DNA from: an uncultured Prevotella sp.
GTDB lineage: Bacteria; Bacteroidota; Bacteroidia; Bacteroidales; Bacteroidaceae
Assembly: GCA_900315775.1 (NCBI GenBank)
Contig: ONAJ01000001.1
Span: 1-64,000 of the forward strand
Length of the DNA stretch: 64,000 nucleotides
Direction: 5' to 3'
In this document: in pieces, positions 26,151 through 34,073 of the stretch
How positions within the stretch are numbered: position 1 is the first letter of the stretch
Layout of the letters: each line of letters starts with the position of its first letter
Program-made: the position numbers and the translations under genes
Notes under the pieces: generated by a model
Told to the model about the DNA's origin: nothing
What the model saw: the letters and a program-made list of their open reading frames with translations, nothing else
Databases searched by the model: none

Positions 26151-27072
26151 ACCACTCCCCAAAATCCTTGTACCCCTGCGGCAACTGGTGATGCTCCAGC
26201 GAGGGCAGCACTTCACGGAGCTGCAGGAAGAGTCGTTCGCCGGGTTCGTCGCGGTCGGGATACATGTGAAATTCAGTTGAGAGTTGAGAGTTTAGAGTTG
26301 AAAGTTGCTCTACGACATCACTTGTCAGCAGCGTGGCAGAGGGCACGGCTATTGCCTTGCGTCCCGACGACAGCATAGCCCAGCAGTCGCTGGCGCCCTC
26401 GGTTATCCACAGCTCGTCGCCCTCCTTCAGGCGGTTGAGCACGGGCAGATTGTAGATGCCGCACCTTGAGCCGGCAGGGAAACGGAAACGGGGCGCCGCT
26501 GACCCCTGAGGCGTTGACCCCGAGCCGTAACAGAGGTTGCGGTTCTGGATGCCCACCAGCCGTCCCTTGAGGTCGAAGTAGGGAATCTGTAGCCACTCTA
26601 CCCCATCGCGGTCGCGCCACGAGGTCAGTCGGCACCAGCGCACCACCCTCGGGTCTATGTGGCGCTCCTCGTAGAGGAAATGGCGTGCCCTGTCGCTCAG
26701 GAAAGGACGGTCGAAGAATCGCTCGTAGCGCGAGGCGTCGAAATCACGACCCCCTCCAAACCTCCCCGAGGGGAGGCTTTCTGAATGGGTAGTTCCTCCC
26801 CACGGGGAGGTCAGGAGGGGGTCTAGCCACCTGCAGGCATCAAGGAACGGCTTATTCAGACACTTCATCGCCAGATCTATCGTGCCGCCGTGAGCCCCGC
26901 AGACGAAGCAGCGGAACGTGTTCTTCTTCACCGAGAACGACATCGACGGGTGGTGATCGTCGTGAAAGGGACAAAGACACCGGTGCCGCGTAACCCGTAT
27001 TCCGAGTCGCTCCGCGACCCCCTCTATCGGGAGGTCGCGAAGCTTTTGCAGTTCATACTTCTCCATAACCAT
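26131..27072 (-). CDS. Primase-like protein: CHC2 zinc finger plus Toprim
   Basis: 313 residues; ATG at 27072 or 27066. Zinc finger C34-x2-H37...C55-x2-C58 in CPFHDDHHPSMSFSV and FRCFVCGAHGGT is the CHC2 type of DNA primases. A Toprim-like segment follows with Glu in LWITEGASD and DxD in YPDRDEPGERLF. It could make primers or be a phage/plasmid-type helper. Two repeats sit in frame: a double palindrome coding for residues about 84-109 (PLLTSPWGG...) and QLSTLNSQLSTE at about 254-266, between the Toprim Glu and DxD motifs. Its ATG overlaps the stop of the upstream gene by 1 nt. The stop lies within the TTAACYC array. Confidence 0.82.
   Translation of the reverse strand: MVMEKYELQKLRDLPIEGVAERLGIRVTRHRCLCPFHDDHHPSMSFSVKKNTFRCFVCGAHGGTIDLAMKCLNKPFLDACRWLDPLLTSPWGGTTHSESLPSGRFGGGRDFDASRYERFFDRPFLSDRARHFLYEERHIDPRVVRWCRLTSWRDRDGVEWLQIPYFDLKGRLVGIQNRNLCYGSGSTPQGSAAPRFRFPAGSRCGIYNLPVLNRLKEGDELWITEGASDCWAMLSSGRKAIAVPSATLLTSDVVEQLSTLNSQLSTEFHMYPDRDEPGERLFLQLREVLPSLEHHQLPQGYKDFGEWWLGVKS
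26749..26822. repeat. 74-bp double-palindrome element inside the primase gene
   Basis: Outer 9-bp inverted ends ACCCCCTCC/GGAGGGGGT enclose two perfect hairpins, CCTCCCC-GA-GGGGAGG (26761-26776) and CCTCCCC-AC-GGGGAGG (26795-26810). GTAG (26789-26792) lies 2 nt before the second hairpin. The element keeps the primase frame open. Confidence 0.85.
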
Positions 27073-28397
27073 TAACCCTTAACCGTTAACCCTGAACCAT
27101 TCAGATATTTCTCCGTCTTGGTGTAGAGTCCGGTCTGTGCAGAATACTCTATGAAACCTCGGTTCTTCCACACGTTGAGTTGTTTTTTTGTTGCAATTCC
27201 CACTGGTTTACCTAAACTTTGTCGGAGCGCCTCCAGTTGCTTTTCGCTGAAGGTGTCCTGTAGGTCTTCTAGCATGTTTTTGGGGCCCGTTTTCACAACC
27301 TCAGAGATAGCTATATCCCCAGCCTTCAGCATATCTGCAAAGACAGCCATCTTGCTCCACAAGTCGTGGTAAGCAAGCCACTCCACGAGTTCACCCATCG
27401 CCTTAGTCCACGTCTGATTATTAAGAACCCAGAGGATACAACCCGCCTTCCACGCTGAAACCAGGGCGCGGTGAGAAATCTCGAACAGTAGGTCGTCGTC
27501 AGCCAAGTCTGCCAGCGTAGCCATATCCTGTGCCAAACGGTCTGTCAGCTTATTAAGAGGTCGGATAATGAATCGTCCTTTACAGATGTCGAGGCGTGTC
27601 AGGTACTCGTCCAACTGCTGATAGAAAGCATCATCGTACTTGCCCTGCCTTGGTATCTTTCCGTTGCGCCCTCCACGTGGTTTGAACGAGAATACCATAC
27701 GCCCGAACGTACCGTTAGTGAGCTCTTGTTTGTAGAACTTACGGGTGGAATCAGGGTTTGACGAGATGGTGAAACAGGCACGAATCGTTGGGTTGCCCGT
27801 CACTCCGTCTGCCGTAGCTCGTAGTGCTCCCGCTCTGTCGCGATCATAGACGTTACGGAGCAACACCGATACCTGCCGGTGTCCGCCACAAAGACGGTCG
27901 GCCATCTCCACCTCGGGTAGGTTGAAATACTGTGTCAGTCCACCCTGCGATTCGAGTGCCATTGCGTTCTGGATGAAGGCGGCATTGGTAGTGTTTGACG
28001 GTGGAAAGCGGAAGGCTACTTCCGGACGCTCGGGCTTATCTTTGTTGGCACCCTTGGTCTGCTTCTGCTTCTGCCACTCCAGAAGTTTCTTCTCTTCCTG
28101 TTCGTCGTGCTGACGGAAATCGCGGCAAATGGCTTTCGCTAAAGTCGACAATTGACCCTTGTTGTCGCCCGAATGAGCTACCAGATTAGCCATTTGACCA
28201 CACATTTCCTTCCAAGTAAGGTCAGGATACTGAAATTCTGAACCACTGATATGTGCGCCAAGTATAGGAAAAAACATCGGAACCAGGGGTTCGTACATGT
28301 CTTTTGATGCCTGCGAAAGCAGGATTTTGATACATTCTGTGCCCTTGCCAAGGTTTGGCATCGCGGGCGCTGTTGATTTTGAAATGTCGTATTTCAT
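27072..28397 (-). CDS. DUF3987-like protein
   Basis: 441 residues. The blocks PLVPMFFPILGAHI, HSGDNKGQLSTLAKAICRD and NAAFIQNAMALESQGGLTQYFNLPEVEMADRL, and ACFTISSNPDSTRKFYKQELTNGTFGRMVFSF, follow the order seen in DUF3987 proteins, which often accompany VirE-N domains and primases in Bacteroidetes mobile elements. No Walker A motif can be identified, so a helicase role is unproven. It is shorter than usual for fused VirE/DUF3987 proteins and seems to hold only the C-terminal part. The stop and the start of the primase-like gene overlap as TAATG. Confidence 0.6.
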   Translation of the reverse strand: MKYDISKSTAPAMPNLGKGTECIKILLSQASKDMYEPLVPMFFPILGAHISGSEFQYPDLTWKEMCGQMANLVAHSGDNKGQLSTLAKAICRDFRQHDEQEEKKLLEWQKQKQTKGANKDKPERPEVAFRFPPSNTTNAAFIQNAMALESQGGLTQYFNLPEVEMADRLCGGHRQVSVLLRNVYDRDRAGALRATADGVTGNPTIRACFTISSNPDSTRKFYKQELTNGTFGRMVFSFKPRGGRNGKIPRQGKYDDAFYQQLDEYLTRLDICKGRFIIRPLNKLTDRLAQDMATLADLADDDLLFEISHRALVSAWKAGCILWVLNNQTWTKAMGELVEWLAYHDLWSKMAVFADMLKAGDIAISEVVKTGPKNMLEDLQDTFSEKQLEALRQSLGKPVGIATKKQLNVWKNRGFIEYSAQTGLYTKTEKYLNGSGLTVKG

Positions 28398-28434
28398 TGA
28401 TTTACTGCTTTTTACATTAAACTTACTATAACTT

Positions 28435-28586
28435 GAATATCAGATATCAGTATATCAGTTCGTTTTTAAGGGGTGCCTGTTTTCTTATTTATATATATAA
28501 CTTATTAATTATTAATTAGTTATAAGTAATAGTAAAGGGTATATACCCTTCGAAAATCAAACTGATATCTGATATAACTGATATTC
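28435..28586. repeat. AT-rich inverted-repeat region with central palindrome
   Basis: The left arm 28435-28460 carries three overlapping ATATCAG motifs and the right arm 28560-28586 carries the inverse (TGATAT) motifs. Between them is a very AT-rich tract (28480-28530) and the perfect 16-bp palindrome AAGGGTATATACCCTT (28535-28550). It fills the gap between two genes; no ORF is seen. Confidence 0.75.
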
Positions 28587-28595
28587 TTAACTCAT

Positions 28596-28997
28596 TCACT
28601 TCTCCCCTACTAAGCCTCCAAGCGCTAATAGGAGTTCGTAACGCACACCGTCGGCATAGTGGTCAACGCTGAAGCCGTCGTCCATCTTCACCGGACGGAA
28701 GTTCGGACGCAGCGAGCCGTCACTCCTACGGGTTATAGATATGTACCTGCCGATGAACACGCGCGGGTTGCGCTTCATTGTCCAAGGCAACGTCTCCGTG
28801 AAGGTGTAGTGCGAATCGCGCGAGAGGAACTCCTCAACGAAACCCTCCCCGTCGAGCCTGAAAACACCAGGATACTCCTTGCCTACCTTCATCTTGCGGT
28901 CGCTACGCAGAATTGTTTTTACGTCACAGCCCATGTCTGTGTTGATGTGCCAACCATCGAGGTTAGCGCTCTTTTGTTTTTTGTTCTTTGCTTCCAT
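28596..28997 (-). CDS. Hypothetical protein
   Basis: 133 residues, basic N-terminus (MEAKNKKQKSANLDGW), no signal peptide or membrane segment. Mid-protein RNPRVFIGRYISITRRSDGSLRPNF is beta-rich. It is the first gene of the HU/primase/DUF3987 group and is read from a promoter near 29111. I do not recognise the family, and no function is offered. Confidence 0.65.
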   Translation of the reverse strand: MEAKNKKQKSANLDGWHINTDMGCDVKTILRSDRKMKVGKEYPGVFRLDGEGFVEEFLSRDSHYTFTETLPWTMKRNPRVFIGRYISITRRSDGSLRPNFRPVKMDDGFSVDHYADGVRYELLLALGGLVGEK

Positions 28998-29110
28998 TTT
29001 TTTCTTATTTTTAGGAAGTGAACATCTGTAACGTTACCGGTCCTATGGCCAGATGATTACCGAAACCGGCGGGAGCCACGCTGGAGCTTTCTTCCCGTAG
29101 AATTCTGCTG

Positions 29111-29118
29111 CAAAGATA
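29111..29118 (-). promoter_or_regulatory. -7 box for the gene at 28997
   Basis: TATCTTTG on the minus strand; a TTG lies 22 nt upstream. The resulting leader would be about 105 nt. Confidence 0.55.
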
Positions 29119-29310
29119 GGGGGAATTTCGCTATCTTTTCCAAGTTTTGCGAAATACAGATAGACGAAATAAAAAGGTGATTTTTAGATAATTACGATGC
29201 TTTTTGTCTATTTAGATGATATTTAGAAAAACTATTAGATGTCAACTCTTTAATCTTCCAAATAAAATAGACGCCACACATTTTTATACGTCCATTATCT
29301 ACAAAAAAAT

Positions 29311-29336
29311 AAACGCCCACGGACTTGTAAGCGTCT
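29311..29336 (-). terminator. Probable terminator after the 376-residue gene
   Basis: Imperfect stem (ACGC/GCGT with mismatches, then CAC/GTA) followed on the minus strand by TTTATTTTTTTG. It lies 28 nt after the stop at 29364. Confidence 0.5.
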
Positions 29337-29363
29337 ATTAAAATATGAATAAAAACAGGATAA

Positions 29364-30494
29364 TCAGCGTTTACTTATACGATTTTCAAAGTCGGAGGCG
29401 AATTTTCGTTCCATGCCATCGTCTTTAGCTGCCTCTGGATCTGCTTTCTTATAACTGTCTAAACGGGCCCAGACACTATTCTTCTGCGGCAAGTCATAGT
29501 TGCCCTTGTATGCTAATACGAAATAGCTATAACCCTTGGCTATACCTAGCCCTGTCCAGCAAATAAACTCTGCTATAGCTGTGGTATCCATCTTTGTTCC
29601 ACGTCCTTTGTCAGCATACTTATCGAAGTCATTCATAATCTCCTTGGCTTTTTTACCTTTCTTTGGATTATTGACGAAATACAACGATTCTATGTCATCC
29701 AATCCAAATTGAGCACCATTCTCAACGGCTCGGGATGTTGCATAACGCGTAATGCTTTCAATGTTGTATTTATGGAAGCCCTGTTGTGCAAATGTCTTCA
29801 GAGAACCAGACTTCTTGCTTTTTTTAAGCAATTCGTCCTCGCTAGCCTTCTCCTTCGACAGCATACCTATCACGTCCTTCATATCGCCAACAATACTCTT
29901 ACATTGTTCGTTGAGCAACTGAAGACATAGTTCGGCATTTTCGCTGATTTTAGCTTCTTTTGTAAGTTCCTGATGGCAGATGACCAACACAGCAATTACA
30001 TTCGTGAAATAGGCACCCATCTCGGCATATAGAGTAGACACGATGTCAGGATACGAATCAAGACCATACAAGTCGCGCCCACATTCTGCGTGAGCCAATG
30101 TTGACTTGACGAAAACCGATGCTCGGAAGTCCTTGTCTGGTGCCGATTTTCTGCAAATAGGAGTAAAGCGCTTATAGAGAATCTTCGTACCTTTCAGTGT
30201 ACTGCGAATCTTTCGAAACAACTTGTCAGCATCACGAAAACAATTATTTTCGTCCGTCGCCCACAACTTATTATATGTCAGTGCTATCTCTGATAGTCGC
30301 AATAGCTCACGTCTCGTCATATTCAAGCGTTCACGCACAATACATATCAACTGCTGAATCTTATATTCAGAAAAATTTCGGCTATGAATACCGGCAAGAA
30401 AACGCACATCGCCTTCTTTCTCATAGTTCTTGATAACCTCAAGAATCATGAGAATGCCCTCTTTCGATTTATCTATGTCTGTCCAATGAATCAT
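29364..30494 (-). CDS. Hypothetical protein, helical
   Basis: 376 residues, mostly helical and charged, with Lys-rich stretches (EDELLKKSKKSG, NNPKKGKKAKE). One moderately hydrophobic stretch (TNVIAVLVICHQ, about 165) is too weak to call a membrane segment. No motif is recognised. It lies upstream of the HU/primase group on the same strand, separated by a terminator, and may belong to the same accessory region. Confidence 0.65.
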   Translation of the reverse strand: MIHWTDIDKSKEGILMILEVIKNYEKEGDVRFLAGIHSRNFSEYKIQQLICIVRERLNMTRRELLRLSEIALTYNKLWATDENNCFRDADKLFRKIRSTLKGTKILYKRFTPICRKSAPDKDFRASVFVKSTLAHAECGRDLYGLDSYPDIVSTLYAEMGAYFTNVIAVLVICHQELTKEAKISENAELCLQLLNEQCKSIVGDMKDVIGMLSKEKASEDELLKKSKKSGSLKTFAQQGFHKYNIESITRYATSRAVENGAQFGLDDIESLYFVNNPKKGKKAKEIMNDFDKYADKGRGTKMDTTAIAEFICWTGLGIAKGYSYFVLAYKGNYDLPQKNSVWARLDSYKKADPEAAKDDGMERKFASDFENRISKR

Positions 30495-30547
30495 AGTTAA
30501 ACATATTTATATAATCCACTCCCTGCAACAATTGTGCCAAAATAAAA

Positions 30548-30576
30548 TCTGCCAACATGGGTGACATGTTGGCAGA
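30548..30576 (-). terminator. Strong terminator after the 170-residue gene
   Basis: TCTGCCAACATG and CATGTTGGCAGA form a perfect 12-bp stem with a 5-nt loop; on the minus strand TTTTATTTTGG follows. It lies 28 nt after the stop at 30605. Confidence 0.88.
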
Positions 30577-30604
30577 AAATCATATAAAAATGATGTCTTA
30601 ATTA

Positions 30605-31117
30605 TCAATATGTATAAATTTCACCAGACATAGAAGCATGACCATCTTTAAAAAATCCACCTGAATTGCTCTGCTGACTAAGGATAAGGACTATGCATCC
30701 TCCTCTATTAGCAGCCTCTTTACGAATTTTCTTCATGGTTTTCTCACTAAAATGACCTGCTGTGATGGAAAAAGACCAAGTACCACTGGAGTGCTTCTCA
30801 ATTTGACCTAAGGATTTCAGCCCAAATACTTCATTCTTGTCATACACAAGGCGTACCTTTTCCCAATCATCTGGTGACTGTACATCTATTTTTTGAGACA
30901 TCTGCTGAACACGTCCGCTTTGGAAACAGATTTCGGAAATAGCATTACGACTAATAGTGTATAGCACATCTTCGCCTTCATAATAAAACTTAATACATTG
31001 ATCGTTAACCTCTGACACTTTACCTTTTGCCACGTTACCATTGTGAAAGAACACTTGGTCTTGTGCCATGCTATTCATACTGATGATGAAGAGAAGAATA
31101 CTAAATAGTTTTTTCAT
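30605..31117 (-). CDS. Secreted hypothetical protein
   Basis: 170 residues from the ATG at 31117, chosen because it gives a signal peptide MKKLFSILLFIISMNSMAQ; a frame extending to 31231 has no support. Mature part is beta-rich with KGKVSEVNDQCIKFYYEGEDVLYTISRNAISEI, resembling small periplasmic beta domains. One further Cys pair is absent, and no catalytic motif is visible. It follows a possible short upstream ORF and the duplicated promoter at 31275. Confidence 0.7.
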   Translation of the reverse strand: MKKLFSILLFIISMNSMAQDQVFFHNGNVAKGKVSEVNDQCIKFYYEGEDVLYTISRNAISEICFQSGRVQQMSQKIDVQSPDDWEKVRLVYDKNEVFGLKSLGQIEKHSSGTWSFSITAGHFSEKTMKKIRKEAANRGGCIVLILSQQSNSGGFFKDGHASMSGEIYTY

Positions 31118-31148
31118 AAATAGATTATTAAAATTATTTCCTTTATTT

Positions 31149-31244
31149 TTAATCAAATAAATCAGATTGAGATTCGTACGAAGAAAGGCGCTTGCCACGA
31201 GAAAGTATCTGACCCTGAACATGTATTGCATTTACATTTGTCAT
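31149..31244 (-). CDS. Possible 31-residue upstream ORF
   Basis: ATG at 31244, TAA at 31149-31151, encoding MTNVNAIHVQGQILSRGKRL and 11 more residues. It starts about 30 nt after the -7 box, with a purine-rich GAAAGGA before it, and ends 31 nt before the secreted gene. It could be a leader peptide or chance; no homologue is known to me. Confidence 0.35.
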   Translation of the reverse strand: MTNVNAIHVQGQILSRGKRLSSYESQSDLFD

Positions 31245-31274
31245 TTTCTATGTCCTTTCTTTCGTTTCTCGCTG

Positions 31275-31304
31275 CAAAGATACGAATATATTCTTAAATA
31301 ACAA
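31275..31304 (-). promoter_or_regulatory. Promoter, first copy of a 47-bp repeat
   Basis: TATCTTTG (31275-31282) and TTG (31302-31304), 19 nt apart, minus strand. The surrounding 31274-31320 is repeated at 34338-34384 with a single difference. Confidence 0.72.
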
Positions 31305-31417
31305 GTAAAAGATACAAAAATCGCCATAATACACAAACCAACAACGGTTCTTTTCTCATTTCTTTGCTTGTTCACCCGCACTCGTATTGGTTAGCCACTG
31401 CGAGCAGGGCGTAAGGA

Positions 31418-32419
31418 TCACTCCCCTGCGAGTTCCAGCGCCATGAGGTTCATCTGCTGACAGTCGTGGGCGGTGAGGGTTATGCGCTCGTTGAGGTGCT
31501 CCCAGGCAGAAAGCATCAGCAGGCGACCATGGGCGCAGGCGTCGAACTGTTCGCCCTTGGGCTTGGACAGCGGGGTGAAGCCATTGTGCAAAACGACGAT
31601 GGTGGGCAACTGGAGGTCGAAGGCGCGTCGCATGACGAGTTTCTCGCCCGGCGAGATGGCTGGCGAAATGAGGATGGCGCCGTTACGGGCAGCTTCCAGG
31701 TAACGGTTAACTTCGTCTTCAAGCGCTTTGCCCACGAGACGTCGTGACACCCTTACCGCCAAACGTTTGGGGGCTTTAAGCAGTTCACGGTTACCGATGC
31801 CGTTATAGGTGTGGGTGCCAAGGATCATGTTGAAGAAGGGACGCAGCAGCTCGGGTCGTTCGCGCTTCATCAGCAGGCGGCGGGGGTTGTCGCGCAGATA
31901 ATGCTTCCACCGCTGGTATTCCTCGCTGTTGCGGAGTAGAAGGTCGTTGTAGCCTGGTTCAAAGAGTAGCCCGTGTTCGGGATGGCTTCCACTTGGGGCT
32001 TGTCGCGACTGAGTCGCAACAGACGAGGAGGGAACGACGAGGCGGCGGTAAGCTCTTCCGCAGCCGGTCTTAAAACCTCTTACCACGCCACTAAGTCCCT
32101 GCGCCAGCGGCTCGCTGATATAGATGATGCCGTGAAGGTGGTCGGGCATCATCTGGAGGTCCAGGGGCTTCACTTCCGGGTGGTAGTTGGGAATGTTGAA
32201 CCACTCGTCCCTCACGGCGCAACCCAGTTCGGACAGTTCTATACGTGCATCGTCGCTGCTGCCATATACACGTCCGAAGAGCGGTCTTCGTCCTTCAACA
32301 GCCATCGTCAGCAGGTAGATACCCCTGCGTGTGTAGTCGTGTCCCACGAGGCGCCGCTTCATGGAGGGTTTCTTTTCGCCCGCGAACCGCTTATTTTTCC
32401 TGTAAGTTTCCTTATCCAC
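31418..32419 (-). CDS. REP-associated (Y1/HUH) transposase with extra C-terminal domain
   Basis: 333 residues. The N-terminal half is a Y1 transposase: GIYLLTMAVEGRRPLFG, the HUH motif MMPDHLHGIIYI with His94 and His96, the helix GVVRGFKTGCGRAY and the probable catalytic Tyr157 in EPGYNDLLLRNSEEY, followed by YLRDNPRRL. Such proteins nick single-stranded DNA at REP-type hairpins. Residues about 205-333 form a second domain (GAILISPAISPGEKLVMRRAF, PTIVVLHNGFTPLSKP, CAHGRLLMLSAWEH) with an alternating strand-helix pattern suggesting a Rossmann-like fold; it seems to be shared by a Bacteroidetes family. No flanking IS ends are seen. Its last 43 bp recur at 34386. Confidence 0.82.
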   Translation of the reverse strand: MDKETYRKNKRFAGEKKPSMKRRLVGHDYTRRGIYLLTMAVEGRRPLFGRVYGSSDDARIELSELGCAVRDEWFNIPNYHPEVKPLDLQMMPDHLHGIIYISEPLAQGLSGVVRGFKTGCGRAYRRLVVPSSSVATQSRQAPSGSHPEHGLLFEPGYNDLLLRNSEEYQRWKHYLRDNPRRLLMKRERPELLRPFFNMILGTHTYNGIGNRELLKAPKRLAVRVSRRLVGKALEDEVNRYLEAARNGAILISPAISPGEKLVMRRAFDLQLPTIVVLHNGFTPLSKPKGEQFDACAHGRLLMLSAWEHLNERITLTAHDCQQMNLMALELAGE

Positions 32420-32478
32420 GTTTAAACTGCAAATACTATTATGCTATTATTTACATTCCTTTTTAAGCCAAAATATAT

Positions 32479-32515
32479 CGGAGACCCGGTGTGCCTTTCC
32501 ACCGCCGAGCCTCCG
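32479..32515 (-). terminator. GC-rich hairpin after the lectin-like gene
   Basis: CGGAG/CTCCG and inner CGGTG/CACCG stems around an 8-nt loop, starting 16 nt after the stop at 32532. There is no T-run, so it is a poor intrinsic terminator; another role is possible. Confidence 0.45.
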
Positions 32516-32531
32516 AGAAGGGTTGCAGTTA

Positions 32532-34034
32532 TTATGCAGGGCAAGTCAAGCGGACTGAGAATTTAAAACCTTTATCGTTTTTATCTGACAAATCCAAAAA
32601 GTTTGTCAAAAAACCGATACGGTATGCTCTCCACGAATCGTATTGGGTGCTTGACCAATATATTCCGACTGTACCGACATCTTGCAGCTCACTACTATAG
32701 TATCCTGCACATGGCAAAAATACGCATCCTGCCGCTTCCAAAGCAGCCCATCCTGCCGAGGTGCAACTTGTACTGAAGTCACTACTTGCATTAATAGTAC
32801 CCCAAGTAACGCCAGTCGGTGTGCCGCCTGAGTAACCGTCAGGAATCAGTATGACACCTTTTACCGCTGTGGCATCCGTGTTGATGGATGCTTCCGTATA
32901 TCGGGCGTTGCTGGTACTGTTGACAGTGGCATTCGTTTCACGCGAATTGAAGACATACAGCCACTCGTCCTTACTCAGTGTATACCAACCTGCCGTGTTG
33001 CTGGCATTTATGATGGTGCTGCTGAAACTGATACATGTTGACCAGTCAATATAATCAACCCAATTTTCGGGGTTCAAATTATTGGTGTAGTCCCACTGAT
33101 GCTCGGCAAATCGCCAGCCCGTGTCGCTCTTGTACTGCAGGTTGCCGTTTGCGAAAAATACTTTGTTGCCACTGCCATTGATGGTGTATTTACCACTAAC
33201 GGCACCAACGGGGATAGAGCCATAATCAGCATCTCTGCTATAAGTTTCTCCTGCCACGAAGTTAGCCTTGGTGGCAGAGAGTGTCTTACTCGTCTCGTTG
33301 TAAACGAGGGTCTGCTCGCCAGTATATTGTCCTGCAGGGATGGTCAAATAGATGGTATTCTTACCGCCAGCGCCGACGGTGAATGTCGCCTTTGAGATAG
33401 CGGTGCCGTTGCTCTTATAGGTCAGTGTAGCTTCATCTCCAGCCGATACGTTGTCGGGAGCCCTGACGGTGAACTTCATCATTGAGGTGTTGACGGCGAA
33501 GTCGCAACTGATGTTAGAACCCGTACCGTAGAACGTGGAGCCGTAGTAGAGGTTACACTTGGCAGCACCGGCGAGCGTGCCGTCCTGCGCGAGGAATGTA
33601 CCATCGGTATAGGTGTAAGAGCCGTCAGTATTGATGGTCACAGCCGATGCGCTGTTCTGGTCGCTGACGTAGCAGATGAGCATCGAGGTAGCCGACGGAG
33701 TACCGCTGATGGTGCCCGTGAATGTAGCAGATGCTGTGCCTGCACCGCTCTCAAGGTCGAGGGTAGAGACGTTGCCGTTATATACTACCTTTATCTTGTC
33801 GCCTGCCTGCCATGTGGCGCTGATGTCGCTGCCGTCCTCGCTGTATGACACGCGGGTAGCATTGCTGCGTACATCGTCACCGGCATAATTGGCCGTGATG
33901 CGGATAGGTGTCAGCGCCTCGTCAGGATTGATGACGGCAGGTGCGTTCTCTGTTGTTTCGCTATCGCTGCTGCATGCTGCGGTCAGTGCTGCCGTCATGA
34001 GGAGCAACAGCATTTGGAAAATGTTCTTCTTCAT
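32532..34034 (-). CDS. Lipoprotein with C-terminal C-type-lectin-like domain
   Basis: 500 residues. Lipobox LTAAC (Cys21) follows MKKNIFQMLLLLMTAA. Residues about 40-280 are beta-rich and resemble fimbrillin-like (Mfa) domains (ISATWQAGDKIKVVYNG). Residues about 285-500 look like the FGE/C-type-lectin-like fold: VFFANGNLQYKS, WYTLSKDEWLYVF, GYYSSELQDVGTVGIYWSST and the ending FSVRLTCPA. The same ending is seen in Bacteroidetes surface proteins and in target proteins of diversity-generating retroelements. It is probably a surface lipoprotein; the ligand is unknown. It is 39 nt downstream of a small gene. Confidence 0.8.
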   Translation of the reverse strand: MKKNIFQMLLLLMTAALTAACSSDSETTENAPAVINPDEALTPIRITANYAGDDVRSNATRVSYSEDGSDISATWQAGDKIKVVYNGNVSTLDLESGAGTASATFTGTISGTPSATSMLICYVSDQNSASAVTINTDGSYTYTDGTFLAQDGTLAGAAKCNLYYGSTFYGTGSNISCDFAVNTSMMKFTVRAPDNVSAGDEATLTYKSNGTAISKATFTVGAGGKNTIYLTIPAGQYTGEQTLVYNETSKTLSATKANFVAGETYSRDADYGSIPVGAVSGKYTINGSGNKVFFANGNLQYKSDTGWRFAEHQWDYTNNLNPENWVDYIDWSTCISFSSTIINASNTAGWYTLSKDEWLYVFNSRETNATVNSTSNARYTEASINTDATAVKGVILIPDGYSGGTPTGVTWGTINASSDFSTSCTSAGWAALEAAGCVFLPCAGYYSSELQDVGTVGIYWSSTQYDSWRAYRIGFLTNFLDLSDKNDKGFKFSVRLTCPA

Positions 34035-34073
34035 ATTGCTTTTTGGATTTTTATCTTTAAACTTTACAAAAAC

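Larger units (their letters stand above)
28998..29363. other. Intergenic region with leader and terminator
   Basis: 366 nt with no credible ORF. It contains a probable 110-nt leader for the gene at 28997 (with GTAACGTTAC palindrome at 29028-29037 and a CCGGT/ACCGG stem), the -7 box at 29111-29118, an AT-rich stretch, and the hairpin at 29311-29336. Confidence 0.7.

Noticed and set aside
31418-32419. Complete IS200-type insertion sequence
   Set aside because: No terminal hairpins or target-site features flank the gene.
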